DNA of 64,000 nucleotides from assembly GCF_900104775.1 (NCBI RefSeq), contig NZ_FNSA01000003.1, positions 3,100,001 to 3,164,000 of the forward strand, given 5' to 3'. A model generated the notes under the pieces. It worked only from the letters and a program-made list of their open reading frames with translations, had not been told where the DNA came from and did no database searches. The stretch is from Tsukamurella tyrosinosolvens. Lineage in GTDB: Bacteria > Actinomycetota > Actinomycetes > Mycobacteriales > Mycobacteriaceae. Positions 1 to 9,220 of the stretch are shown one piece after another. Both the position numbers and the translations under genes were made by a program. Each line of letters opens with the position of its first letter. The first letter of the stretch is position 1.

Positions 1-1
1 C

Positions 2-660
2 TTCTACGAGATCTTCGATCACCTCGGCCCGCAGCTGCGCTGGTGGGAGTGGGCGCCCGACAATCCGATCAACCTGCCGTTCTTCGCCTCGTCCCGATGG
101 GCTCGGTGGTGGTGTTCGCGGCGCTGTGGCCGATGTCGCTGGCGCTGTGCGTGCAGTTCATGGTCGGCCGCCACGTGGACGCGGGCGCGCGATTCACCGG
201 CCCGCAGCTGGTGTGGCGCACCGTCGTCATCGGCCTGGCGGCGTCGGTGGGCACGTTCGTCCTGCCCCTGCCCGCCACGATCCTGGGCCTGGCCGGCGAT
301 ACGGTGCGCGGCACCGTCTACGCCCTGGAACTGGCCCTCATGGCCGGGGCGGCCCTGTACGCGATCCGACGATGCCTGGCCCCCGCGCCCGGCGCACCGT
401 CGATCCCGGCGCACCGCAACCGCCTGGTCCAGGCGTACGCCGCGGCGTATCTGGTGGTCTTCGCCCTGCTCTGGGCGACGGCCCTGCCGGCCTTCTTCGG
501 GGCGGAGAACGGTGTGACGGAGGCCGGCGACCCCGTCGGGAACCTGCCGTTCGCACTCCTCTGCTTCGCCATCGGCATCGCGGCGGTGGCGGCCACCTTC
601 GTGGCGCGCGCCCCGGACGCGGTTGCGCCGGCGGAGATCGGGAGCACCATGGAGGTGTGA
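2..660 (+). pseudogene. Partial membrane protein with an apparent single-base frameshift
   Basis: Only the C-terminal part is in the window. From base 2 the frame reads a convincing protein (FYEIFDHLGPQLRWWEW...NLPFFAS), but it turns to nonsense after about base 91. From there frame 1 continues with a hydrophobic protein (VPMGSVVVFAALWP...) of about five membrane segments ending at 660. Adding one G in the CCTCGTCCCG stretch near 91 would join them as ...FFASVPMGS.... The break is therefore either a real inactivating deletion or a sequencing error. The family is not recognised; it is an integral membrane protein of the cytoplasmic membrane. Its last codons overlap the start of the downstream mgtC-like gene, so the two were probably co-transcribed. 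Confidence 0.7.
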
Positions 661-1379
661 GCACGCTCGCGGACTCATGGATCAGCGCCGGTCAGGGCTG
701 GCGCCAGATCGAGCAGTTGGTTCTCGCGTTCTGCCTGTCCACCGTGGTCGGGCTCGAGCGCGAGTTCCGTGGCAAGAGCGCCGGGTTGCGCACCCAGGCG
801 ATCGTCGGCACCACGTCCGCACTCATCCTCCTGGTCAGCAAGTACGGATTCAGCAATGTCCTGACGCCGGGCGCCGTCATCCTCGACCCGTCCCGCGTCG
901 CAGCGCAGATCGTCTCCGGGATCGGCTTCCTCGGCGCGGGGCTGATCATCACTCGGCGCGGCGCCATCCGCGGCCTGACCACGGCGGCGGCGGTGTGGGA
1001 GACGGCGGCGATCGGCATGGCCGCAGGCGCGGGGCTCGAGGTCCTCGCCGTCGCGGTCACGGCGCTCCACTTCGTGGCGGTCCTCGGCTTCACCCCGCTG
1101 GGGAGGACGGTCGCCGCGCGGGGTACCGCCGAACGCGGCGTCACGCTCACCTACCGCGACGGGGCCGGTGTGCTGCGGGAGATCCTGGGAGCGTGCTCGC
1201 GCCGCGGCTGGACTGTGGCGTCGCTCACGGTGGTGGACGGGCCCGCTGAGGAGGCGGGGCGGGACAGAACGGTCACCGTCGCATTATCGCTGGTCGGAAG
1301 GGGTGTCACCGAGGCCGGGGCCGCGCTCGGCGGCGTCGACGGCGTGCTCCGCGTCGACCGCGGCGCCGAGGACGACTGA
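657..1379 (+). CDS. mgtC: MgtC/SapB family membrane protein
   Basis: A 240-residue protein starting with GTG inside the GTGTGA overlap with the preceding gene. MgtC family members are inner-membrane proteins linked to adaptation to low magnesium and acid stress; in pathogens they modulate the F-type ATPase. The family signature is visible: GLEREFRGKSAGLRTQAIVG near residue 30, then SGIGFLGAGLII and IRGLTTAAAVWETAAIGMA, the conserved membrane core. About residues 10-150 carry four to five membrane helices, and the C-terminal ~85 residues form a soluble ACT-like domain. Longer in-frame starts upstream would overlap the membrane protein almost completely and are unlikely. Confidence 0.88.
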   Translation: MSTLADSWISAGQGWRQIEQLVLAFCLSTVVGLEREFRGKSAGLRTQAIVGTTSALILLVSKYGFSNVLTPGAVILDPSRVAAQIVSGIGFLGAGLIITRRGAIRGLTTAAAVWETAAIGMAAGAGLEVLAVAVTALHFVAVLGFTPLGRTVAARGTAERGVTLTYRDGAGVLREILGACSRRGWTVASLTVVDGPAEEAGRDRTVTVALSLVGRGVTEAGAALGGVDGVLRVDRGAEDD

Positions 1380-1470
1380 AGGTGAACCGAACGGTTCGTG
1401 ACGATCCCACAAGACACGGGGGTGAAGTTCTCACCTGAGAACAGCCGAATGCGCGTTTCGATCCTGTTTC

Positions 1471-2787
1471 ATGGAGGTCATGGCAGACATCCGGAGTTTC
1501 AGCACGCTCGGCGGACAGTTCCCCAACGTCGTGGTCACCGCGATCGAGATGACCACCTCGATCGGCACCGACACCGAGTCCACGTGGGCGGGCCTTCTGG
1601 CCGGCAAGAGCGGCATTCGCGAGCTCAAGGGGGATTTCATCGGCGTCGACATCGCCGACCTCCCGGTCCGCTTCGGCGGCCAGCTGCTCGAGGATCCCAC
1701 CTCCGAGGTGCCCGAGCGTCCCGACCGCAAGTACGCGGGCGACATCAGCAAGCAGCACGTGTCCAAGCGCCGCATGTCCTACGTGGAGCAGGCCGCGCAC
1801 GTGATCACCAAGCGCCTGTGGGACAACGCGGGCCGCCCGGACGTCGATCACAACCGCCTCGCCGCGGTCGTCGGCACCGGTCTCGGCGGCGGCGAGTCGA
1901 TGGTCGAGGCCGTCGACGCGCTGCGCGATCACGGCGTCCGCAAGGTCTCGCCGTTCACCGTGCAGATGGCCATGCCGAACGGCGCCTGCGCCGTCTCGGC
2001 CCTGGAGATCGGCGCCCGCGCCGGTGCCATCGCCCCCGTCTCGGCCTGCTCGACCGGCAATGAGGCCATCGCCCACGCCTGGCGCCAGATCGTCATGGGC
2101 GACGCCGACATCGCCGTGTGTGGTGGCATCGAGGGCAAGATCGACAGCCCCGTCATCGCCCCCTTCGCCATGATGCGCGCCCTCTCGACCCGCAACGACG
2201 ACCCGCTGGCCGCGTCGCGCCCGTTCGACAAGGACCGCGACGGCTTCGTCTTCGGCGAGGCGCAGACGCTGATGATCATCGAGACCGAGGAGCACGCCCT
2301 CGCCCGCGGCGCGAAGCCCATCGCGCGCCTGCTCGGCGCCGGCATCACCTCCGACGGCTACCACATGGTCTCCCCCGACGTGGAGGGCGGCGGCGCCGCT
2401 CGCGCCATGAAGCGCGCCATGGAGACCGCCGGCCTCAAGCGCGAGGACATCGACTACATCAACGCGCACGCCACCGCGACCCCGATCGGCGACACCGCCG
2501 AGGCCAAGGCCATCAACGCGGTCGTCGGCACCGACGCGGCGATCTACGCCCCGAAGGGCGCGCTGGGCCACTCGATCGGCGCCGTCGGCGCCCTCGAGGC
2601 CGCCCTGACGGTGCTGTCGCTGCGCGACGGCGTCATCCCGCCGACCCTCAACCTGGACAACCAGGACCCCGAGATCGAGCTCGACGTGGTGCACGGCGAG
2701 GCGCGCAAGGGCGACTACAAGTACGCGCTGAACAACTCGTTCGGCTTCGGCGGCCACGACGTGGCGCTCGCCTTCGGCAAGTACTGA
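1471..2787 (+). CDS. kasA: Beta-ketoacyl-ACP synthase, KasA/KasB type
   Basis: A 438-residue type II fatty acid synthase condensing enzyme that extends meromycolate chains in mycolic-acid bacteria, acting in the cytosol on acyl-ACP and malonyl-ACP. The active-site set is complete: Cys193 ([10 protein letters not shown]), His333 (NAHATATP), Lys362 and His367 (KGALGHSIG). The spacing is identical to that I recall for M. tuberculosis KasA, shifted by about 22 residues because of an N-terminal extension. The [13 protein letters not shown] end is typical. A second in-frame ATG at 1480 is an alternative start; neither has ideally spaced ribosome binding. In M. tuberculosis kasA, kasB and accD6 are adjacent, whereas here there is one copy, followed by a hairpin and a nuclease fusion gene. 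A decayed copy of the 3' end lies at 14268-14590. KasA versus KasB cannot be decided. Confidence 0.88.
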   Translation: MEVMADIRSFSTLGGQFPNVVVTAIEMTTSIGTDTESTWAGLLAGKSGIRELKGDFIGVDIADLPVRFGGQLLEDPTSEVPERPDRKYAGDISKQHVSKRRMSYVEQAAHVITKRLWDNAGRPDVDHNRLAAVVGTGLGGGESMVEAVDALRDHGVRKVSPFTVQMAMPNGACAVSALEIGARAGAIAPVSACSTGNEAIAHAWRQIVMGDADIAVCGGIEGKIDSPVIAPFAMMRALSTRNDDPLAASRPFDKDRDGFVFGEAQTLMIIETEEHALARGAKPIARLLGAGITSDGYHMVSPDVEGGGAARAMKRAMETAGLKREDIDYINAHATATPIGDTAEAKAINAVVGTDAAIYAPKGALGHSIGAVGALEAALTVLSLRDGVIPPTLNLDNQDPEIELDVVHGEARKGDYKYALNNSFGFGGHDVALAFGKY

Positions 2788-2801
2788 TCTTCTTCACCAG
2801 G

Positions 2802-2832
2802 ACCGGCGGTCGGGATTCTTCCGGCCGCCGGT
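2802..2832 (+). terminator. Hairpin after the kasA-like gene
   Basis: ACCGGCGG (2802-2809) pairs with CCGCCGGT (2825-2832) 15 bases downstream of the stop codon, and inner GG/CC pairs extend the stem. A T-containing stretch follows. It is a plausible intrinsic terminator separating kasA from the nuclease fusion gene. A degraded version of the same sequence is recognisable after the kasA remnant near 14570. Confidence 0.6.
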
Positions 2833-2938
2833 TCTGTCGTTTCCGACGGTGCGCGGTGGGTGCGGCCTGCACGCGGCGTAGATCGCCGGTCGCGCTCTCA
2901 CCGAGCCGCATTCCACGTTCTCGCCTACCGTTGAAGTT

Positions 2939-4837
2939 ATGGCCGGAAACAAACGGAAGCCCGCAGCACCGTCGACCGAGCAGGCCAAGGATGCGCCTTC
3001 TGCCTCCACGGAGGCGCTGCGCAGGTTCGTGCGCGCCCGCGCCGCCGACTTCCTCGCCGACCCGAACGTGACCTCGGTGGGGATCGGGCACAAGGTCGTC
3101 GACGGCAAGCCCACCGATACCGTCGCGGTGCAGTTCACCGTGCGCCGGAAGGTGGCGCCCGAGGCGCTCGAGAGCCTGGGCACCGCGTTGCTGCCGGAGT
3201 CGGTCGAGGTCGACGGCGTAGCGGTGCCCACGGATGTGCTCGAGCGCAGTTACGAGCTCTCGTACCGGATCGTCGCCGAACCCGAGGCGGCACCGGCCGA
3301 GGCCAAGGCTCGCCTGGACCCGATCCGCCCCGGCATCAGCGTCGGCAACGTCAAGGTCTCCGCCGGCACCATCGGTGCGATCGTCTACGACCGCACCGAC
3401 GGCACCCCGCTGATCCTGTCGAACTGGCACGTCCTCAACGGCCCGGGCGGGACGATCGGCGACACCGTCGTCCAACCCGGCGCCTACGACGACGATCGGG
3501 TCGACGAAAACCGCCTCGGGGTGCTGTACCGCTCCCACCTCGGGGTCGCCGGCGACTGCGCCGTCGCCACCATCGAGGACCGCGGCTACACCCCGGAACC
3601 GCTCGGGCTGACCGTCGCGCCGACCGAGCTCGGCGAACCCGAACTCGGCGACAAGGTGATCAAGAGCGGCCGCACCACCGGCGTCACCCACGGCCTCGTG
3701 CGCCGCATCGACGTCGTCGTCAAGATCAGCTACGGCGGCAGCGTCGGGGAGCAACAGATCGGCGGCTTCGAGATCGGCCCCGACCCCAGAAACCCCGCCC
3801 CCGACAACGAGATCAGCATGGGCGGCGACTCCGGCGCCGTCTGGCTGTTCAAGGCCGCCAACGGCCGCCCCACGGGGGTCTTCGCCGGCCTGCACTTCGG
3901 CGGTGAGGCCACCGGCAGCCCGGACGAACACGCGCTCGCCTGCCTCGGCACGTCCGTGTTCACCAAGCTCGGCATCACCCTCACGCCGCCGGCCGGCGCC
4001 CCCACCGCGCAGGCCGCCCCGGCGACGCGGATCGGCGCCGGGTACGACCCCGACTTCCTCAGCACCGCGGTGCCGGTACCCGCGGTGGATGCGAGCCTGG
4101 CCGACGACGCCGTCGAGGTCGACGGCAGCCCGGTCATCGACTACACGCACTTCTCGCTGACGCAGAGCCGATCGCGGCGCCTCACCCGCTGGGTCGCCTG
4201 GAACATCGACGGCACCACCCTCACGAGCATCGACCGCAGCGGCTCGAAGTTCGTCAAGGATCCGCGCCTGCCCGAGGACACGCAGGTCGGGAACGAGCTG
4301 TACTCCGGCAACCGGATCGATCGCGGCCACGTCGCCCGCCGAGCAGACCTCACCTGGGGCAGCCCGTCCGAGGCCGAGCAGGCCAACACCGACTCGTTCT
4401 ACTACACGAACATCTCCCCGCAGGTCGAGGACTTCAACCAGAGTGCCCGCCAGGGCATCTGGGGGCTCATCGAGAACGCCGTCCTCACCGACGCCGAAGC
4501 GGAGAACCTCAAGGTCAGCGTCTTCGGCGGCCCCGTCTTCGGCGAGGACGACCGCACCTATCGCGGCGTCGCACTCCCCCGCGAGTTCTTCAAAGTCGTC
4601 ACGTTCGTCGGCGACGGGAAGCTCGTCGCCCGAGGATTCCTGCTCACCCAGAACCTCGACCGGCTCGAGGCCCTCGATCTCGACGAGTTCCGCGCCTACC
4701 AGGTGAGCCTGACGACGATCGAGGAACGCACCAAGCTGCGCTTCCCGGACGAGCTCCACAGCGGCGACACCTACGCGGCGCCGGAGAGCCTCTCCGACCA
4801 CCGACCGCTGGCGAGCATCGGCGACATCGCCTGGTAG
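2939..4837 (+). CDS. Fusion of trypsin-like protease and DNA/RNA non-specific endonuclease
   Basis: A 632-residue two-enzyme fusion. Residues ~1-110 form an N-terminal region without signal peptide or membrane segment. Residues ~120-345 are a trypsin-like serine protease with a full candidate triad: His164 (SNWHVL), Asp206 (AGDCAVA), Ser298 (GGDSGA). Residues ~395-632 are a NUC1-type non-specific endonuclease with the DRGH motif (catalytic His464) and downstream Asn-rich segments such as SFYYTNISPQ. Such nucleases normally need export or an inhibitor; here the lack of a signal suggests a cytoplasmic enzyme, possibly held inactive until proteolysis. That is inference. It is monocistronic between the kasA hairpin and a TetR gene on the other strand. 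A deletion-bearing relic of it lies at 13690-14154. Confidence 0.82.
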   Translation: MAGNKRKPAAPSTEQAKDAPSASTEALRRFVRARAADFLADPNVTSVGIGHKVVDGKPTDTVAVQFTVRRKVAPEALESLGTALLPESVEVDGVAVPTDVLERSYELSYRIVAEPEAAPAEAKARLDPIRPGISVGNVKVSAGTIGAIVYDRTDGTPLILSNWHVLNGPGGTIGDTVVQPGAYDDDRVDENRLGVLYRSHLGVAGDCAVATIEDRGYTPEPLGLTVAPTELGEPELGDKVIKSGRTTGVTHGLVRRIDVVVKISYGGSVGEQQIGGFEIGPDPRNPAPDNEISMGGDSGAVWLFKAANGRPTGVFAGLHFGGEATGSPDEHALACLGTSVFTKLGITLTPPAGAPTAQAAPATRIGAGYDPDFLSTAVPVPAVDASLADDAVEVDGSPVIDYTHFSLTQSRSRRLTRWVAWNIDGTTLTSIDRSGSKFVKDPRLPEDTQVGNELYSGNRIDRGHVARRADLTWGSPSEAEQANTDSFYYTNISPQVEDFNQSARQGIWGLIENAVLTDAEAENLKVSVFGGPVFGEDDRTYRGVALPREFFKVVTFVGDGKLVARGFLLTQNLDRLEALDLDEFRAYQVSLTTIEERTKLRFPDELHSGDTYAAPESLSDHRPLASIGDIAW

Positions 4838-4895
4838 TGCTTGCCGGACGATGTCCGGGTACGGCGATCACTTGCGACCGCCCGACCGTCCTACG

Positions 4896-5543
4896 TCACA
4901 CCGGCAGCGCGATCGTCGGGAGCGGTAGAGCCACGATGCGGTCCGCGTCCTCCCGCTCGACACCGAGCTGAAGCAGGACGTGCCGGGCGTAGTCGTCGGA
5001 GGCCCGGGCGTCGTCACGATCCGGGTCGGCGTCGAGGAGCTGGATCAACCCGAGAAGCGCTCCGCCCGACATCATCAGCGCCATCTCGACGTCCGGGACG
5101 GTGAACCGCCCGGCGTCGAGACCGCGGCGAAGGTCCGCAAGCGCGCGCGGGCGTAGACCGCGGTCTGTGAGCAGTACCGACATGCCCTGGTGCAGGATCA
5201 CCCGGACGAGTTCCGGCAGGTGACGCTGCAGTCGGCCGACCATGCGGAAGCTCACTGCGAACACCTCTGCGGGATCGTCGATGCCGCGGACGACCTGGTC
5301 ACGCAGATCGCCCCAGTCGTCGAGCACGCTGGCCACGGCCTCGGCGAACAGCTCTTCCTTGGTATCGAAGTGGTTGTAGAAGCTGCCGAAGCCCACGCCG
5401 GCCTCCTCGGTGATCTCCTGCACGCTCACGGCGGACCGGCCGTCCGCGAGGAGCCTCCGGGCGGCGCCGATCAGGGCGTTCCGCGTGCGGGCCCGGCGCG
5501 GGTCGGGCCGCCGCGCGGACGCATCAGCGGTCTCGGTGGTCAT
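4896..5543 (-). CDS. TetR-family regulator of the meta-cleavage operon
   Basis: A 215-residue TetR/AcrR repressor. The DNA-binding helix-turn-helix is at about residues 18-62 (ARTRNALIGAARRLLADG, then EITEEAGVGFGSFYNHF, the classic TetR recognition helix). The remainder is the helical ligand-binding domain. The start at 5543 is chosen because AAGGAG sits 8 bases upstream on the minus strand; longer in-frame starts would run through the operator. It is transcribed divergently from the aromatic degradation operon across a 115-base gap containing TTTCTGA/TCAGAAA repeats, so it most likely represses that operon and itself until a pathway substrate or ring-cleavage intermediate binds. Confidence 0.88.
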   Translation of the reverse strand: MTTETADASARRPDPRRARTRNALIGAARRLLADGRSAVSVQEITEEAGVGFGSFYNHFDTKEELFAEAVASVLDDWGDLRDQVVRGIDDPAEVFAVSFRMVGRLQRHLPELVRVILHQGMSVLLTDRGLRPRALADLRRGLDAGRFTVPDVEMALMMSGGALLGLIQLLDADPDRDDARASDDYARHVLLQLGVEREDADRIVALPLPTIALPV

Positions 5544-5584
5544 GTCTGCCGACTCCTTCCGGGCGAAGTTCTTGGATAAATCTA

Positions 5585-5635
5585 TCAGAAACCGCTTGAC
5601 ATCGCTCCGAGACTTTCTGATGATGTTGTCAGAAA
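5585..5635 (+). promoter_or_regulatory. Divergent promoter with TetR operator
   Basis: TTTCTGA (5614-5620) and TCAGAAA (5629-5635) form a perfect inverted repeat with an 8-base spacer, and a third half-site TCAGAAA lies at 5585-5591. TTGACA (5596-5601) is a consensus -35 box for the rightward operon; 17 bases later GATGAT (5619-5624) is a weak -10 lying inside the operator, so repressor binding would block the polymerase. The operator role is inferred from position and symmetry. Confidence 0.65.
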
Positions 5636-5658
5636 CTTCATCGAGCGAGAGGCCCAGG

Positions 5659-6525
5659 ATGACTTCCACCACCGCCACGCGAACCGAGCGCACCGTCGAG
5701 GTCGGGCGCCGCCGAATCTTCGTCACCGAGGCGGGCGAGGGCACTCCCGTCGTCCTTCTGCACGGCGGCGGCCCGGGCGCGACGGGCGCCTCGAACTACT
5801 CGCGCAACATCGACGCACTCGCCGAGAAGTTCCGCGTGATCGTGCCCGATATGCCCGGGTACGGGCGGTCGAGCAAGGACATCGACCAGAGTGATCCGTT
5901 CGGCGATCTCGCGATGTTCGTCCGCGGCCTGCTCGACGCGCTCGACATCGAGCGGGCGCACCTCGTCGGCAATTCCTACGGTGGGGCGGCGGCCCTGCGG
6001 CTCGCGATGGATCGGCCCGACCGCGTCGGCAGGCTGATCCTCATGGGCCCCGGCGGGATCGGCACCACCCGCGCGCTCCCGACGAAGGGGCTCAATGCGC
6101 TCCTGGGCTACTACGGCGGCGAAGGACCGAGCAAGGAGAAGCTCAGCGAGTTCATCCGCGAGTACCTGGTTTACGACGCCTCCGCCATCGGGGACGACCT
6201 CATCGATCTTCGCTACCAGGCGAGCATCGTGCCGGACGTGGTGGCGAACCCTCCGCTGCGCCGGCCCTCCGGCCCCACCGCCCTGCGCACGCTCCTGCGC
6301 ATGGATCTCACGCGCGACCGCCGCCTGGCGGACGTGCAGGCCCCGACCCTGGTGATCTGGGGTGCCGACGACAAGGTCAACCGACCGGCCGGCGGGCCCG
6401 CGCTGGCGAAGACGATGCCGAACTGCGACCTGTACGTCGCGGCGCGGACGGGTCACTGGGTGCAGTGGGAGCGCGCGGACCTGTTCAACGAACTCGCGAG
6501 CACCTTCCTCGGCGGCGACGCATGA
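5659..6525 (+). CDS. Meta-cleavage product C-C hydrolase (alpha/beta hydrolase)
   Basis: A 288-residue alpha/beta hydrolase of the MhpC/BphD/HsaD group, which splits the vinylogous 1,5-diketone made by extradiol ring cleavage into a carboxylic acid and a 2-hydroxypentadienoate. Visible features are the oxyanion-loop motif LLHGGGPGATGASNY typical of this group, nucleophile Ser106 (VGNSYGG), the acid in WGADDKV (Asp237/238) and His266 (TGHWVQWE). The start at 5659 lies downstream of the operator region and is preceded by a weak GAGAGG. It is the first gene of an operon in which every junction to 11905 overlaps by 4 bases (ATGA or GTGA). Substrate (phenylpropionate, biphenyl, steroid or other ring) cannot be told from sequence. 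Confidence 0.88.
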   Translation: MTSTTATRTERTVEVGRRRIFVTEAGEGTPVVLLHGGGPGATGASNYSRNIDALAEKFRVIVPDMPGYGRSSKDIDQSDPFGDLAMFVRGLLDALDIERAHLVGNSYGGAAALRLAMDRPDRVGRLILMGPGGIGTTRALPTKGLNALLGYYGGEGPSKEKLSEFIREYLVYDASAIGDDLIDLRYQASIVPDVVANPPLRRPSGPTALRTLLRMDLTRDRRLADVQAPTLVIWGADDKVNRPAGGPALAKTMPNCDLYVAARTGHWVQWERADLFNELASTFLGGDA

Positions 6526-7523
6526 CAGCGGTCTTCGGCGCCGTCCATCTCGGATACCTCGTCGTCGAGTCCCGGAAGATGCAGCAGTGGCACCGTTTCG
6601 GCGCGGACGCCATCGGGCTGCACGTCGACGAGCTCGATGCGGACACCCTCCGCTTCCGGCTCGACGAGAACGAGTGTCGCTTCCTCATCCGCCGCGGCCC
6701 GGCCGAGGACCTGATGGCGATCGGCTGGCAGATCGACGATCACGAGACCTTCGACGAGATCCTGCGGCGCGTGAGCGATCGCGGCGTCCCGATCATCGAA
6801 GGCACCGATGAGGAGGCGGCGCTGCGCGGCGTCGAGCGGCTATGGCGCTTTCCCGGCCCGAAAGGTCTTGCGCAGGAGATCTTCACGACCGTGCGGAGCA
6901 CGACGAAGCCGCTGCGCATGCTCACCTCCGGCTACGTGACCGGCGCCTCCGGCATGGGACACGTCGCGATCACCTCCCGGAACCCGGCGAGCATCCACCG
7001 CTACTACGGCACCGTCTTCGACTCGCGACTCTCCGACTACATCGACGAGAACATCAACGGATTGACGCTCAAGATCCGGTTCCTGCGGGTCAACGAGCGA
7101 CACCACTCGATCGCCGTCGCGGGCCTGCACCACCTGCCCGTCGACCCCATCCGCACCCGGGCGCAGCACGTCAACATCGAGGTCGCCGACCTCGACGACA
7201 TGCTCGCTGCGCACCAGCGGGTCCGCGACCTCGGCTTCCGGATCGCGTGGACGGTCGGGCAGCACACCAACGACCGCGAGCTGTCGTTCTACTGCGTCAC
7301 GCCGTCGGGCTTCGAACTCGAGGTCGGCTGGAACCCCGTCGTCGTCACGCCCGAGCTCGAGGCGGCATGGCAACCGACCACCTACCAGGGCATCAGCATC
7401 TGGGGTCACGACACCGTGCACCTGAGCGACAACCTCGCCCAGGTCCGCGACGCGATCCGCAACCTCCGCCGCCCCGAACGAGCCGTCCCCGCCCTCAGCA
7501 CACCGATCGGAACCACGAAGTGA
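6522..7523 (+). CDS. Extradiol ring-cleavage dioxygenase (VOC superfamily)
   Basis: A 333-residue type I extradiol dioxygenase with two repeats of the vicinal oxygen chelate fold. The catalytic C-terminal half carries the Fe(II) facial triad His147 (MGHVAI), His216 (QHVNIEV) and Glu267 (FELEVGW), with further active-site residues in the HHSIAVAG stretch. It opens a catechol ring next to the diol, giving the coloured meta-cleavage product used by the preceding hydrolase. ATG overlaps the hydrolase stop (ATGA), which fixes the start. The length is close to typical two-domain enzymes of ~300 residues, with a modest C-terminal extension. Confidence 0.9.
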   Translation: MTAVFGAVHLGYLVVESRKMQQWHRFGADAIGLHVDELDADTLRFRLDENECRFLIRRGPAEDLMAIGWQIDDHETFDEILRRVSDRGVPIIEGTDEEAALRGVERLWRFPGPKGLAQEIFTTVRSTTKPLRMLTSGYVTGASGMGHVAITSRNPASIHRYYGTVFDSRLSDYIDENINGLTLKIRFLRVNERHHSIAVAGLHHLPVDPIRTRAQHVNIEVADLDDMLAAHQRVRDLGFRIAWTVGQHTNDRELSFYCVTPSGFELEVGWNPVVVTPELEAAWQPTTYQGISIWGHDTVHLSDNLAQVRDAIRNLRRPERAVPALSTPIGTTK

Positions 7524-9220
7524 ACGACTACGACGTCGCCGTCGTGGGCCTCGGCCCCACCGGCCTGACCCTCGCCCACCTCCTCGGCCGACGGGGCCTG
7601 TCCGTCCTCGTCCTCGAACGCGAACCCCACTTCTACGGCAACGCCCGCGCCGTGTACACCGACGACGAGGCACTGCGCGTCTTCCAGACGGCAGGCGTCG
7701 CCGACGAGATCCACGAGGACATGAACGTCGATTCGGCGGTGCAGTGGGTGACCTCCGATGGCGAGGTGCTCGTCCAGTTCCGCCAGCCCCAGCGCCCGCT
7801 GTGGTGGCCGGTGACCAACTTCTTCTATCAGCCCTATCTCGAGACGAAGCTGGGCGATGCGCTCGTCCGATACCCAAACGTCGAGGTCCGACGGGGCCGC
7901 GAGGTGATCGAGCTCGATCAGGACGCCGACGGCGTCACGGTCGTCCACGCGACGTCCACCGGCAGCGGGTACGGCAAGCAGGACAACGTGATCGACGACG
8001 CCACCCGCGAGACGGTGCGCGCGTCCTACCTCGTCGGGGCCGACGGTGGCCGCAGCGTCATCCGCACCCGCCTCGGGATCGACATGAGCGGCAAGAGCTT
8101 CCCCGAGCGGTGGCTCGTCGTCGACCTCGCCGCCAAGGACGGCGCCGACCCGTTCCGGCACCTGCCGTACTTCGACTTCGTCTGCGACCCCGACATGCCG
8201 ACGGTGAGCTGCCCGCAGCCCGGCGGGCATCACCGGTTCGAGTTCAACCTCTCCGAGGACGACGAGAAGGACGACTTCGAGTCCGATACGACGGTGCGCC
8301 GCCTCATCGGACGGTACGTCGACGTGGACGAGGTCACCGTCGCGCGACGCTTGGTCTACACCTTCAACGCGGTCGTCGCCGACCGCTGGCGCGAGGGCCG
8401 GATCCTGCTCGCCGGCGACGCCGCGCACATGACCCCGCAGTTCATCGGTCAGGGCATGAACGCCGGCGTCCGCGACGCTGACAACCTCTCCTGGAAGCTC
8501 CAGGCCATCCTGCAGCACGGGGCGGATCCCGCGATCCTCGACACCTACGAGTCGGAACGCCGCCACCACGCGAAGGCGATGATCGACCTCTCGGTCTTCA
8601 ACAAGTCGCTCGTCTCCGTGCAGAGCCCGGCCCTCGCCCGATCCCGTGACCTCGCACTGCGTACGGCGATCCATGTACCCGCGCTCGGCGCGTGGGTGCG
8701 CCGAGCCGGCATGAAGCCCAAGCCGCGCTTCCGCCGTGGTGAGTACCTGGGCCTTGAGCGCCGACCGGTCCGGGGCATCGAGGGCACGCTGCCGCCGCAG
8801 CCCGTGGTGCGGCGCTACGACGGGCATCGGGTCCGGCTCGACGACGCCCTCGGCATCGGTTGGGCCGTCATCGGATTCGAGACCGATCCGCGCGAGTGCC
8901 TCGGCGACGGCGCCACCGCGTGGGAGCGCCTCGGCGCGAGCTTCGCGACGATCTACCGCTCCGGCGCACGGCCGCAGGGGCGAATCGGCGACGGCCGCCG
9001 GCAGGCGGGCCTCATCGATCTCGAGGACACCGACGGCCTGCTGACCTCGTGGCTACGGCGCGCAGGTCACCGCCCGGGCACGGTTCTCGTCCTGCGCCCG
9101 GACAAGTACGTCTTCGGTGCGAGCCACGACGCCGCGCACCTCACCCGCGAGGTGCAGCGTCGCCTCCGACTCACACCCGCCGACTCCCCCACCCGCATCG
9201 CCACCGGAAGGCCCGCATGA
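7520..9220 (+). CDS. FAD-dependent aromatic hydroxylase (MhpA-like)
   Basis: A 566-residue class A flavoprotein monooxygenase that adds an ortho hydroxyl to a phenolic ring using NAD(P)H and O2, supplying the catechol for the dioxygenase. Motifs are in order: GLGPTG near residue 10 (dinucleotide-binding GxGxxG), the DG motif in LVGADGGRSVIR near 175, and GDAAHMTPQFIGQGMNAG near 300 (second FAD motif). The C-terminal ~130 residues form the thioredoxin-like fold common in MhpA/PgaE-type enzymes. GTG is chosen as start because it overlaps the previous stop by 4 bases; upstream in-frame sequence is the shadow of the dioxygenase gene. The substrate is unknown. Confidence 0.9.
   Translation: MNDYDVAVVGLGPTGLTLAHLLGRRGLSVLVLEREPHFYGNARAVYTDDEALRVFQTAGVADEIHEDMNVDSAVQWVTSDGEVLVQFRQPQRPLWWPVTNFFYQPYLETKLGDALVRYPNVEVRRGREVIELDQDADGVTVVHATSTGSGYGKQDNVIDDATRETVRASYLVGADGGRSVIRTRLGIDMSGKSFPERWLVVDLAAKDGADPFRHLPYFDFVCDPDMPTVSCPQPGGHHRFEFNLSEDDEKDDFESDTTVRRLIGRYVDVDEVTVARRLVYTFNAVVADRWREGRILLAGDAAHMTPQFIGQGMNAGVRDADNLSWKLQAILQHGADPAILDTYESERRHHAKAMIDLSVFNKSLVSVQSPALARSRDLALRTAIHVPALGAWVRRAGMKPKPRFRRGEYLGLERRPVRGIEGTLPPQPVVRRYDGHRVRLDDALGIGWAVIGFETDPRECLGDGATAWERLGASFATIYRSGARPQGRIGDGRRQAGLIDLEDTDGLLTSWLRRAGHRPGTVLVLRPDKYVFGASHDAAHLTREVQRRLRLTPADSPTRIATGRPA

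Noticed and set aside
1306-2757. Long minus-strand reading frame opposite kasA (483 codons)
   Set aside because: Shadow frame of a GC-rich gene: valine/aspartate/glycine-rich without domains, and fully overlapped by a KasA-like gene with an intact active site.
2648-4801. 717-codon minus-strand frame opposite the protease/nuclease gene
   Set aside because: Composition is that of a reverse shadow; the plus-strand frame has two recognisable catalytic domains.
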